Part shown: one piece after another, positions 55,092-64,000 of the stretch | Position numbering within the stretch: the first letter of the stretch is position 1 | How the letters are laid out: every line of letters starts with the position of its first letter | Origin: Panaeolus papilionaceus | Lineage: Eukaryota; Basidiomycota; Agaricomycetes; Agaricales | Length of the DNA: 64,000 nt | Assembly (NCBI GenBank): GCA_015501605.1 | Contig: JADNRZ010000021.1 | Span: forward strand, 898,735-962,734 | Reading direction: 5' to 3' | Notes under the pieces: generated by a model | Seen by the model: the letters and a program-made list of their open reading frames with translations, nothing else | Told to the model about the DNA's origin: nothing | The model's database searches: none | Program-made: the position numbers and the translations under genes

Positions 55092-55826
55092 TGTTGGAAA
55101 CCTGTGAAATGCCTTATCAGGCCAATAAGGCCGAAAATGATGCGAATGCCTGATCAGGCCTTATAAGGATAGTAGTTGTTCTCATCAGGCTGAGCCCAAT
55201 AGGCCTGATAAGGCAGCCTGGACCCTAAACACAAAAAGGCTCGGCTCCCTTCTCGGGAGCCACTCTGCCTTATTACCCAGACACATTTTTTTTTTTTTTG
55301 TAACTGGTCAGAATCGAACTCACGACTTCGTATTTACAGGTATTACCTAAGACCTTTACTAAGCTGTCCATAACTACCACTATACCATACTGCTGTATAT
55401 TGTGTACGAACCGCAGTTAATTATATAGACACTTTAAGTTTGGGGACTTATGAAAATTCTTTTGACTTGCATCTGCAGAGTGCACGCGCCCTGCTGCCAT
55501 CTTGTTTCTACATCACATTATTAAATTCTCATGATAAGAGTCATTCATATAGTCGATAGAAAGTGAGATAAATAATAAAATATACCATGAAATACAACAA
55601 TCATTCAGATACTAATTTAAATGAACTTGTGCTGTGTGTAACCGCAAGCAGACCGGAGCCTTATAAGGCACTGCCCAGCCTCATCAGGGATAAAGCCGGA
55701 TTGTGATGCGTCATGCACCTCAATAGGGCATGTCGGCCTTACTAAGCCTGAAACCGGTACCTTATCAGGATTTAAGGGTGTCTGATCAGGCTTAAGCCTT
55801 ATCAGGCATTTTAGAGGTTTCCGACA
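55092..55826. mobile_element. TA-flanked element with GCCTTATCAGGC motifs
   Basis: 735 bp. Ends start TGTTGGAAACCTGTGAAATG on the left and, reversed, TGTCGGAAACCTCTAAAATG on the right, followed by TTATCAGGC/GATAAGGC. TA lies on both sides (55090-55091, 55827-55828). Near-palindromes of the form GCCT(T/G)AT(A/C)AGGC occur at least six times in both subterminal parts. Non-coding. Confidence 0.65.
55301..55393 (-). ncRNA. tRNA-like relic, SINE-like
   Basis: On the minus strand GGTATAGTGGTAGTTATGG resembles an A box and GTGAGTTCGATTCTGAC a T arm with B box (four of five stem pairs). After it comes a run of A (seen as 55287-55299 T on the plus strand). The anticodon arm cannot be placed with certainty and the acceptor stem does not pair well. 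It could be a tRNA-derived SINE head or a tRNA pseudogene inside the TA-flanked element. Confidence 0.35.
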
Positions 55827-55859
55827 TAGTATTCCGCATTTTATAATCTTATCTCTCGT

Positions 55860-56431
55860 TGTTACGCTATATCTTTTGTCCTTCACCCTATTACTATACC
55901 CCTATCTTTTCTTCATCCTATCCAGGCTATTATCTTATCTTCGTGTACTATCATCTCTCTTTGTACTTGTAGTTTGTCTTATCTTCTTATCTTTTTCTCT
56001 TCTCACTCCACTTCCATTCCCGCCATCGCCCCACTTCTTACTCCTATCTCTGACTCATGTTTCTCCCACACTTATGACTCATCCCCTATTATATTCCCAT
56101 ACACGTTCCATTATGACTCCTCTACCCTGTCCTCTGACTCTTATTTATCTTGCGCACGGACCATCTGTATTACATATATAAACTCTAGTATTATACCTAT
56201 GTTCTTTAGCTAGTTCTTTAACTACAATAGAACAATAACTTCTACTGGACTTCTTTTACTTGCTCTCTGCTAAGACAATACCATTGAGCGATCACTCGAA
56301 GTGGCATTCTTAGTTAGATACTCTCTAACCCGAACATAACTTACCAATACCGATTCCGACTTCACCTTCGAACTTCGTTCTTGTTGACTCTACGGCCAGA
56401 TTTGTACGCACTGAACAAGTCAACCGTAACA
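55860..56431 (+). repeat. Solo LTR of the chromovirus family
   Basis: 572 bp, starts TGTTACG and ends CGTAACA, in plus orientation. Target duplication CTCGT at 55855-55859 and 56432-56436. TATATAAA and TAGCTAGTTCTTT are kept at the same spacing as in the two full elements. It is diverged from both, so older. It probably arose by recombination between the two LTRs of a lost copy. Confidence 0.95.
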
Positions 56432-56436
56432 CTCGT

Positions 56437-57239
56437 ATTGCAATGGCGCGAAAATCGGCCAAAATGTTTGATATATTTATTTTTTGTTATCTAATCTGTG
56501 TCTGGAAAACCTGTAGGATCTAGGCGCAAATATACCCTCTGTTTTCGTTTCAATGGGTTTGTTTTTCCAGCCTGAGAGCTGACAGAAATTACCTCTGAGG
56601 AATACCGGAGTAGAAATGCTCAAAAAAAAAAAGGCGGATATCGAAAATTTGGGGGAGGAAAAACCGCTGAAGTTGTTGCGGTATATCCAAAGGGATATAG
56701 GCGGTATTCCCTAACCTTACTGGCTGTTCATCACCCCTCACTCAACACATCTCAAGGGCGGACATTTCACACTCAGCGTGTGGAATTACCTACCTTGATG
56801 GGCGGTTCTCGGGCGGCGGGTTTCCCGCATGCGCTGGGTTCACAGTGTCTTCCTCTAGACGTCTCTCCTCCTCTTCCTCCTGCTCATGTCGCTCCTCCTC
56901 TTCCGCCTCTACTTGTGCCTGCCAGGCCTCCATCCTCCTCTGATGGCTGTCGTGCATACTTGTCGCCTCGGTAATCGGGGCAAGTGTCATCTGTTGGGTT
57001 GTGTTCAATACGGGGCGGCATTCTATGACGTGTCTTGGAAGCTTGACAGTGGGCTCAGACTTGTAGAATATTAACGTTGTGTATAAAGTGGGGCAAAATA
57101 AAATATTTTATAGAATTTCAGGAAACGGAGTGAGCGCGATTCGGCGACGTTTATCTTCAACTTGTAGCAGGAGGTGTGAGGAGTGAAAGAAGTTCACGTG
57201 TCACCCTCCTGCTGGAGTCGAAGACTTCAATCTCTTACT
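56437..57239. other. Gene-poor stretch with a Glu-rich fragment
   Basis: The minus-strand frame 57008-56790 reads MTLAPITEATSMHDSHQRRM then a Glu/Arg-rich helix (VEAEEEERHEQEEEEERRLE). It may be a piece of a coiled-coil gene. No family is named. The rest shows nothing. Confidence 0.3.
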
Positions 57240-57460
57240 CGGTTCCCTCCATATGAGATCTACCATCAAGTGACAGTGCCACCGATCCGATAGCTGTGGC
57301 CTGAGACATGGGCAAGGGAGGGGTCCTTGTCCCATATTTTCTTGGTGAAGGAGACCATGCTTGATTTGGTGAGGTATGTAAAATCCCTTGAGGACGAAGA
57401 TATGTAGGAGAACAGGGGTGCGCCAGATGGAAGAGTGGAGTTGACAGCCAGGTGGTTCAA
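57240..57460 (-). pseudogene. Tyrosine-recombinase relic (C-terminal part)
   Basis: Reads NHLAVNSTLPSGAPLFSYIS then FTYLTKSSMVSFTKKIW and HVSGHSYRIGGTVT before stops. The G-H-S-x-R-I-G-G segment matches the HxxR box of basidiomycete 'DNA breaking-rejoining' proteins (Crypton/DIRS-type tyrosine recombinases). The first R box and the final Y are not present, so it is a fragment. Confidence 0.5.
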
Positions 57461-57644
57461 TTTCCCCCTTCAATCCCATTCCCATTCCTCAGCCCCACGC
57501 TCGATACCCGTCTCAAAATGATCTTGAACCTGCCATTCCTCGCACTCCAAGTGAACTCCTACTGGCGCTCCTACTCCCAAACCCCAACCCATTCACAGAC
57601 ACCGACAGGGAACCAGAAGCAGAAATATCCATGTGCGCATCATA

Positions 57645-57938
57645 TCACTCCCGCTCTCCGCCCTCAATCGTCAGCGTCCCCACATCACTATACCTCGACG
57701 AGCCCGCATCACCACCAACTTCACTCCACCTCATCAGCCCCAACCCTGCCTCAGAGCTGAACGACCCCACACTCGCATCAGGGGTATGATATGTGCTGAA
57801 GCCTGACATCGACCCTGAATGTGCGCTATTAAAGGTGCCCGTATGAAATGACTGAGAGTGCGGGAGGGAATGCAGGTGAGATTGCACTCTAGACAATGCA
57901 TGGTTCGATATGGAAAGAGCGTGCTGTGAGACCTTCAA
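57645..57938 (-). other. Ser-rich open frame, possible exon
   Basis: A frame of 97 residues without a stop, containing MSGFSTYHTPDASVGSFSSE and GDAGSSRYSDVGTLTIEGG. It could be an exon of a regulatory-type protein next to the duplicated segment. No domain is recognised. Confidence 0.25.
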
Positions 57939-58390
57939 GGAGGCATAGAGAAGGTGAAGGTGAAAGAGAGGGCGATGAGGTTGTTGGATTTTGGGTCGGC
58001 GGAGCAGGTTGGACGCCAGCCTGAGATGAACTGGGTATCATCGTGGTGAGTATCATTGCATTGAATGCTGAGCTGACGCTAGAAGTCGTTGAATGTGCGA
58101 GCCCAAACCTCGTTAAAAGTCCAATCGGAAATGTGAATAACCTATTTTTCGTTAAGCACTACTACCTTTGACGTTGGCATCGTCTCCGTCGTCCCTGTAG
58201 AGCCTTGATCGGGCATGAGGGTATGTTGAGACAACGACAGGTCCAATTCACACTCTCCTTCCACCTGAGCCTCCGCACCCACCACCACCTACACATCCCC
58301 ATCGTCCAGTGGGAACAACTCTCTCAAAAACCTCATCGCTTTGTCCCTGCTCACTCGGTCTGGATTCTCATCCTGGCCCTCCGCTCCTCC

Positions 58391-59096
58391 CTCCACCACA
58401 TCCACCTTGTTCCCCACCACAACCACACAGAATTTTGCCTCATCCTCATCCCTTACTGGAGGTTGAGCGTAGAAATTGCGCTACTATTTTCTGAGCTTGT
58501 AGAACGAGGACTTGTCATTGACATAGTACATGAATATACCGGTGTCTGCACCCCTGAAAAATGCGGTGGAGAAGGACGAGAAGCGTTCCTGACTGGCGGT
58601 GTCCTGTTGTTTGGTGAGGAGGCAAGTGCAGGTGTGTCATCAGAGAGGCAATGAACATAAAGAGAAGCATAAAAGTGCAGAGGCGTAACGAAAAGGACGG
58701 GAATACACGACAAGAAACTCACTGATCTCTGTAACACTAAATCCCCATCATCCGGATTGTATTGTTTTGGTGATAAAATGAAGCCAATTGTAGCTAGAAC
58801 CTGTCGAAAAGTGTCCACTAATATACTAAGGAGATGTACAGTGTTCGTTTTCTGTTGAAATCGGGTCGTTGTAGTCATAGCGAGGTGTGGTCAGGATGTT
58901 GTCTGCGTTGGATAAATGGTACATATGATACTCAGATTTCGGGTAGCAGAGTGGTGCTCAATGCAAGTTTAAAAGTTTGTCATTGTTATAATCGCATTCT
59001 GAATTCATGAATTTCATTAAATCGCTCACCTTTACGCGCAAACTTGTCTTGCCAACCCTAGACGCTCCAACGATAACTAGTTCGATGATCGGCATG
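58391..59096 (-). pseudogene. Rab7-like small GTPase relic (copy B)
   Basis: Better preserved than copy A. Exon 1 (59096-59034) reads MPIIELVIVGASRVGKTSLR (then VK, followed by GTGAGC) with an intact P-loop GASRVGKT. Further on, a piece reads DDGDLVLQ (about 58760), and 58590-58391 reads QERFSSFSTAFFRGADTGIF ... GNKVDV in pieces. A TAG (TGG in copy A) stops the frame after YKLRK. Identity as Rab7/Ypt7-like comes from the order of P-loop, QERF, FFRGAD and NKxD. Confidence 0.6.
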
Positions 59097-59955
59097 ACGT
59101 TACATCAATTTCCCGTGTCCAGTTCCTGTTCTTTTTTGATATTTCTCTGTATATTCCTCTAAAATCAGCATATGTTATGAACACGTAAGCTCTAGAGCTA
59201 GGGGAGGTGGGTTATCGCAAGCAACAGGGGCGGAATATCGAGGAGAAAGGGAAGGAAGGGAACCGCACAGCCGCCCGGCCTTTCCTGAGTCAGTGATGTC
59301 ATTGGTGGGCCCAAACTGCGACGCGTTTGGGATGCTTGGTGAGTTTGGCAGTTTTAATTTGTTGGAGGTGGTAGATGGGCCGGCGGGACATGATGAAGTG
59401 TGATTTTTGTGAGGTGAGAGCAGGTTGCATGGATCGTCGGACAGTGCTGGGAAACAGGGGTGATTAGATTCGTTGTTGACGTGGTGGCTGTGTCTCCACC
59501 TGTCCTTTCCTTTCAACCACCACCACCACAGCACGTTGCATGTCCGAGCATCCTTTCTGTTCGTTGTCGCTCTCGTTTCACCCATAATGTAGTCGTCTCT
59601 GTCCATACCTAGTCCTAATTCTTCCCTTCTGTCGATTAAATATCGTTCAATGCTCAGCTATTCACTCTGAATCTCATTGTGCTCGTCGTTGTCTGCCTCG
59701 TGTTCTTGGGTCATCTCTTTATCCTCTCAGTCAGTCCTAATTCTCTCTTTTTGTTTCTCGTTGCTGATCTTATACGGCGTAGGAGTCGTCTTTGTACTTA
59801 CTCCCTCCTCCAATCCCATCTCGCAGCATATTTCCATCATCCAGTCCCCCACCAACGTGTGCCTGCCAAATCTATTCTCGCTCTCACACACGCCGCGTGT
59901 ATGCCTGTCGTGTCTGACACGAGCATTGAAATGAATACACCTTTTCCCTGATACG

Positions 59956-60231
59956 ATGATCTGGCATTCTGTCCTGATTCCAATTGATATCGATCAACAT
60001 ACCCACTTGGATCTCCGTGCCATGCTCCTCGTTCTCTCAGTCTGGTGTATTCCCGTCGTCCCAGAGCCTATCATCCCCACTCCCTTGCTTTTCCATCTAG
60101 TTTACTCGCGCGATTTTGCTATGATCGCTAGCTTGTATTGGTATGTGGTCGTGCCTACGGTTTCGCCAATGCTCATTCAATCCGCTCATATCCGCTATCT
60201 CAGGTGTGCATTCAAGGAATTCCTGCGCTAA
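59956..60231 (+). other. Unidentified ORF, copy B counterpart of 2896-3157
   Basis: 91 residues, with LLVLSVWCIPVVPEPIIPTP and SLYWYVVVPTVSPMLIQSAH. Open in both copies. Family unknown. Confidence 0.25.
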
Positions 60232-60819
60232 TGTGCTCCAATGGTGTCTTGGAGTTCTTGAGCTCATCCTGGTGTGTGGTCTGATTTCATCTTTATCTCC
60301 TGACCATAAACTCACTTCTTCCCTTCTCATCTCACCAGCCTCAACCACTCGACGCCCTTGCCCCACCACCGATGTTCACAAACTTTGACCACCCAAAGTC
60401 TTCCACCAACTTGACTCTTTATACACATTCTCCTGCGCATACAAATAGACCGTGATCCCGATTGCTTCCTGGTCGAGTTGTTTAGAACCAGGAGCATAGA
60501 GAATCAAAGGTACGTCCTTTCACCAGGACGCATAACATGGAGCTCAAGTTGCTAATTATGCTCTTCCACGCATCTCCCGTTTCCGACAATCAAGATCCTC
60601 CATACGTTCTCAATGGTTTGAGAGGCCATTCACGACATTGGATGGAATAAGTCCTGGATTCCGGTACGTATGCCTCAATATATCGACGGAAAAAATAAAC
60701 ATACTCATCGTTAGACGTGATCATAGGATATCGGACGCGCACCTCAACGCGCTTCGCTAGGTCCTGCCAATTGAGAGAAGTCGTCCGTATATGCGCGATT
60801 GGAGGGACTGCTCATTCGG

Positions 60820-61664
60820 TTAGTAGCTCATGACTTTTTTATTGAGTGCTGATTGACCCATTGCTGAACCTTCACAGGCGTCTCCTCGCACATCGTCGCA
60901 CCGTGTTGGATTACCTTGCAACCTCACATCGCGCTCTACTCCGTGCTCAAACGCGCTCTCAAATCCTCTTCCGTTCCGCGATACACATTCGTCATTCGTC
61001 CTATACCTAAACCTCCGGTACTCCCCTCCTGCTACGTACAGCTTCACCGTCAGTCACGTTCACATCCATCATATTCAATCACGCCATGCTTGCTCTCCTC
61101 TAATGCCGTCGCTCTACCTCTCACTTCATGGTTCAACCCTCCTCCCACAGTTCGTTCACGACTATACGACGCAGGGGCGAACTCCGCATATCCGATGTCT
61201 ATGTAGGCAAGGTATGAAGGGTGACGATGGACGACTGGATCTCGTGCTTGGTAGGTCTTCTAAACACATACCTACACGCTGTCTTGTTATCATGTGCTGA
61301 CGCAACCTTCTCTCTACCAGCTTCACAAACTCGCATCCTCTTGTCTCTCACCTGTGGAACGCTTGAGAGCGCGATCTCTGCCTTGCGGATTGGCGCCATC
61401 GGGTTCATAGGTGGGTTTCCCGCTTATGCGTTGTTTTCCATGGTGATGACGATGTTCACGGTTGCTTTCATTCCTTTCAGGCTTCTCTCCGCCATTATAC
61501 ACGTTACTCTTTGGTACCCTCACCCATTCTCACCAATGGCACTCACCAAAACGACGAATCTACGCAACCTAGCTCCAACGCGGTACGTAGGAGACTTTGA
61601 TGAAGGACGAGGGATTTTTGAACATGGAGCGACGGATGTGGGTTCCGTAGTGTTTAGCACATAG
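60820..61664 (+). other. Unidentified conserved stretch, copy B
   Basis: Counterpart of 3823-4660, with MDDWISCLVGLLNTYLHAVL conserved and the same possible GT-AG intron. Function unknown. Confidence 0.25.
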
Positions 61665-62010
61665 CAGTAACATTAGCAAGCGCTAGGCAAGGATAATATA
61701 TGCTGTTGTATGATGAATCCAATGCATTCCGCTTTGAAACGCGATCGTGAAGAAGTCCGAATGTCGACAATGAGAACTACAGAGACGAGAAGGAAATACG
61801 TCGGATTTAATCAAATCTGATCTATTTCTGTCATTGACACCGTGCTGGTCTCATGACTGATTAACAGGTGGAATGCAGGAGGTAATCGCAGTCTGCAGAG
61901 ACAGGCACAGCAGCCCATCGTTTGTTTCTCCCTCCCATCATCTCGCGCGCTTCGTCCGGTTGACCAGTATCTCTATATCTTTTCCTTTTGCTACCGAATT
62001 CTGCACTACA

Positions 62011-63371
62011 ATGGCCGCTACTTCGAAGATGGAATACAAGGCGATCGGAGTCACTGGAACTGTTTCTGTTGAACGAGTAGACCGGGGAGGTGTTTACAAA
62101 GTTCTGTCAGTCAATTAATTTACACAATATTTTACTATACCTCTAACGTTAGTCTGACCACAGAATCATGGGTCCGACGGGGGCGGGAAAGAGCTCCGTG
62201 TGTATCTACCATTTAGTACTGCATGCCAAACATAATACCCAGGATTTAACTTGCTCTATTTTCATTCTCCGTGTCTAGTTTATCGAGGCCCTTGGCCTCA
62301 AGGGCTCCTTGAAGATATCTAGTAACGGTCTGGATGGATGCACCCAGGCTGTATCCACCTACAAATTGATCAATGCCACTGACAAATATGGCAATTCAAT
62401 TTATCTTGTGGACTCTCCTGGCTTCGCTGACACCAACATATTGGAGATGGCCATTGTCTCCATGTTACAGAAATGGATGAAGGACAATCTGTTAGATAGG
62501 TTCTATTGAATTTCATTCCCATTGCTAATGAGAAGCATACTTTATCAGTTATTTTCATCACATTTTATACCTGACACCAATTACAAGTACTCGCCTGCCT
62601 GGCACCCAGCGGCAGGTGCTGAAGACATTCCATGTCCTCACTGGTGTCAAAACTGCACAAAATGTAACAATAGTAACAACAATGTGGGACAATATTTGGG
62701 GTGAGAATGCAACAAAGCGTGCAGAAGACAATTATCAGCAGCTCCAGAATGATATATGGAAGGTTGTCACTTTCTCATTCATTCGTTCTGAATTAGGAGC
62801 TCACTTATCTATTCAGGACTTCATTCAAGAAGGGGCTCAACTGATGCAATTCCACAACACACAGGAATCAGCATTGTCAATCGTGGATAAAGCTGTTGCC
62901 TCAGGTGTTGGGAAACTTTTTTCCATTGAAGGTCATGATGAAAATATCAAAGGAAGTCCATTTGAAGGCAACCTTGTCACAGACCTCCAAGATCGAATCC
63001 AGAACCTCAAATCACATATCCCCACCCTCCATGATGAGCTTGCTCATGCCAAAGCACAGGGTGACCAGCTACTTCTCTCAACTCTTCGCCCAAGGCTTCA
63101 AGAAGCTGAGGCAGGCCTTGCTCGATTCCAAAAGGAGCTTGATGACTCAGGACTCCTGCCTCCTGTCCCTCTCACTCCTCTTGCCACCCCTCCCCCCGAT
63201 TCCAAACCTCGTGGCACTACTCTGCAAGTCAACAACACAACACATGCTCAGCCATCCAAAAATCAAGTTTTCCTACCCACCCTGACGTGGCGCACTCCTG
63301 GGCGATTTGCCCGCATTATGGAGTTGATGAAGTGTTGGGGCAACACTGTTGGTGAGCGCCATGACACATGA
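62011..63371 (+). CDS. P-loop G-domain protein (copy B)
   Basis: Exons inferred: 62011-62105, 62164-62197, 62279-62499, 62549-62762 and 62817-63371. Motifs as in copy A: GPTGAGKSS, VDSPGFADTN, TTMWDN, then a coiled coil (LVTDLQDRIQNLKSHIP). It lacks about 110 residues of the Pro/Thr-rich tail of copy A but keeps the same end (RIMELMKCWGNTVGERHDT). The donor of intron 3 (AG/GTTCTA) is weak, so this junction needs proof. No frame break is visible, so both paralogues may be active. Confidence 0.7.
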
Positions 63372-63612
63372 GTACCTTAGTGGGTTGTCACTCGTTTCAT
63401 CTGCAGTTGAGTCGTGGTTGGCTGGTTCATGTTTGTAGACATTTTACCTTCTCTCCCATGCTTTCTTATGTATATAATTTCTCGCTAGTTCGAGCGCTCC
63501 TTCACCCACATCGTATTTTCGTCCCCTTTGTATCACTTGTTTCAGTTTCATTTCCACTCTTTCCCACTATATACATCCCTCACTCTGTGCACTCTGTGAT
63601 TCCATTCGTAGT

Positions 63613-64000
63613 ACATGTACCATTTATCCAATGCAGACAACATCCTGACCACACCCTCGCTATGACTACAACGACCCGATTTCAACAGAAAACGAACACT
63701 GTACATCTCCTTAGTATATTAGTGGACGCTTTTCGACAGGCTCTAGCTACAATTGGCATTCATTTTATGACCAAAACAATCCATGTCCGGATTATGGGGA
63801 TTTAGTGTTACGGATATAGGTCAGTTTCTTCTCATTTGTGTTCACCCTTCTCATAGTGCTTTACCTCTCTTCATCTTCATGGACTCTCTGCGGACACAAA
63901 CGCACTGACAATACACCGCAGGCCAAGGCCGTTTCCCATCCCTCTCCGCAGCATTTTTCAGAGGCGCATACCCCGTTATACTCATGTACAACGTCAACAA
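63613..64000 (+). pseudogene. Rab7-like relic in inverted orientation (copy C), runs off the window
   Basis: Plus-strand sequence matching the minus strand of 58540-58930. It reads LATIGIHFMTKTIHVRIMG (compare Rab 'ATIG.DF.TK'), then GDLVLRI with a frame slip, an intron-like gap ending CACCGCAG, then TAGQGRFPSLSAAFFRGAYP and VILMYNVN at the window end. The next repeat unit may therefore lie outside the window in the opposite orientation. Confidence 0.55.

Larger units (their letters stand above)
58030..63612. repeat. Segmental duplication, copy B
   Basis: Direct repeat of 1-6985 (see there). It starts GGTATCATCGTGGTGAGTAT at 58030 and loses similarity near 63612, where an inverted Rab-like piece begins. 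Confidence 0.9.

Noticed and set aside
54736..55153. Antisense and overlapping frames at the end of the four-exon gene
   Set aside because: They come from the basic, purine-rich tail repeat and have no support from splicing or motifs.
1..64000. CRISPR arrays, rRNA genes, bacterial-type operons or promoters
   Set aside because: None seen; introns, chromodomain pol and KDZ/tnp2 transposases all point to a fungal nuclear genome.

Overview
The window looks like nuclear DNA of a mushroom-forming basidiomycete (Agaricomycetes). The evidence is short GT-AG introns of about 48-60 nt, a KDZ transposase with a CxC2 domain, a tnp2/CACTA-type transposase, a Ty3/gypsy chromovirus, and a fungal-type G-domain protein. 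Everything here was read by eye. No database search was run, so family names rest on recognised motifs.

Layout. (1) 1-6985 and 58030-63612 are two direct copies of one segment. Each carries decayed Rab7-like GTPase sequence on the minus strand, an unidentified stretch, and a spliced gene for a P-loop G-domain protein with a coiled-coil/proline-rich tail. Copy A alone carries a 975-bp Mutator-like element (1289-2263) with a helicase fragment inside; copy B gives its empty site. (2) 7926-15840 is a full-length chromovirus (element 1, minus strand, 5-bp TSD, LTRs that read as identical). (3) 17582-26707 is a hAT-like non-autonomous element split by a second chromovirus of the same family (element 2, 18314-26277, 5-bp TSD). 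Both chromoviruses have gag, pol and an extra zinc-knuckle ORF in the position an env gene would take, and both have a 13-nt self-complementary primer site typical of Tf1/sushi-type self-priming. (4) 28932-31088 is bounded by inverted repeats and holds a degenerate satellite of about 180 bp per unit. (5) 31730-36231 is a broken tnp2 (CACTA) transposase gene. (6) 37730-49131 is an 11.4-kb KDZ element with ~580-bp terminal inverted repeats, a broken KDZ transposase and partner ORFs. It sits inside a protein-coding gene whose reading frame rejoins exactly across the 15-bp target duplication. Two TA-flanked MITEs are nested in it, one in the transposase and one in the right TIR. (7) 49132-55002 holds the rest of the split gene, a gene with a repeated APTPIV motif, and a four-exon gene. 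(8) 55092-57460 has a TA-flanked inverted-repeat element, a tRNA-like relic, a solo LTR of the same chromovirus family, and a tyrosine-recombinase relic.

Most genes are mobile-element genes at different stages of decay. Several in-frame TGA codons sit where CGA is expected, which suggests CpG loss. The best candidates for functional non-mobile genes are the two G-domain protein genes and the spliced gene at 52899-55002.
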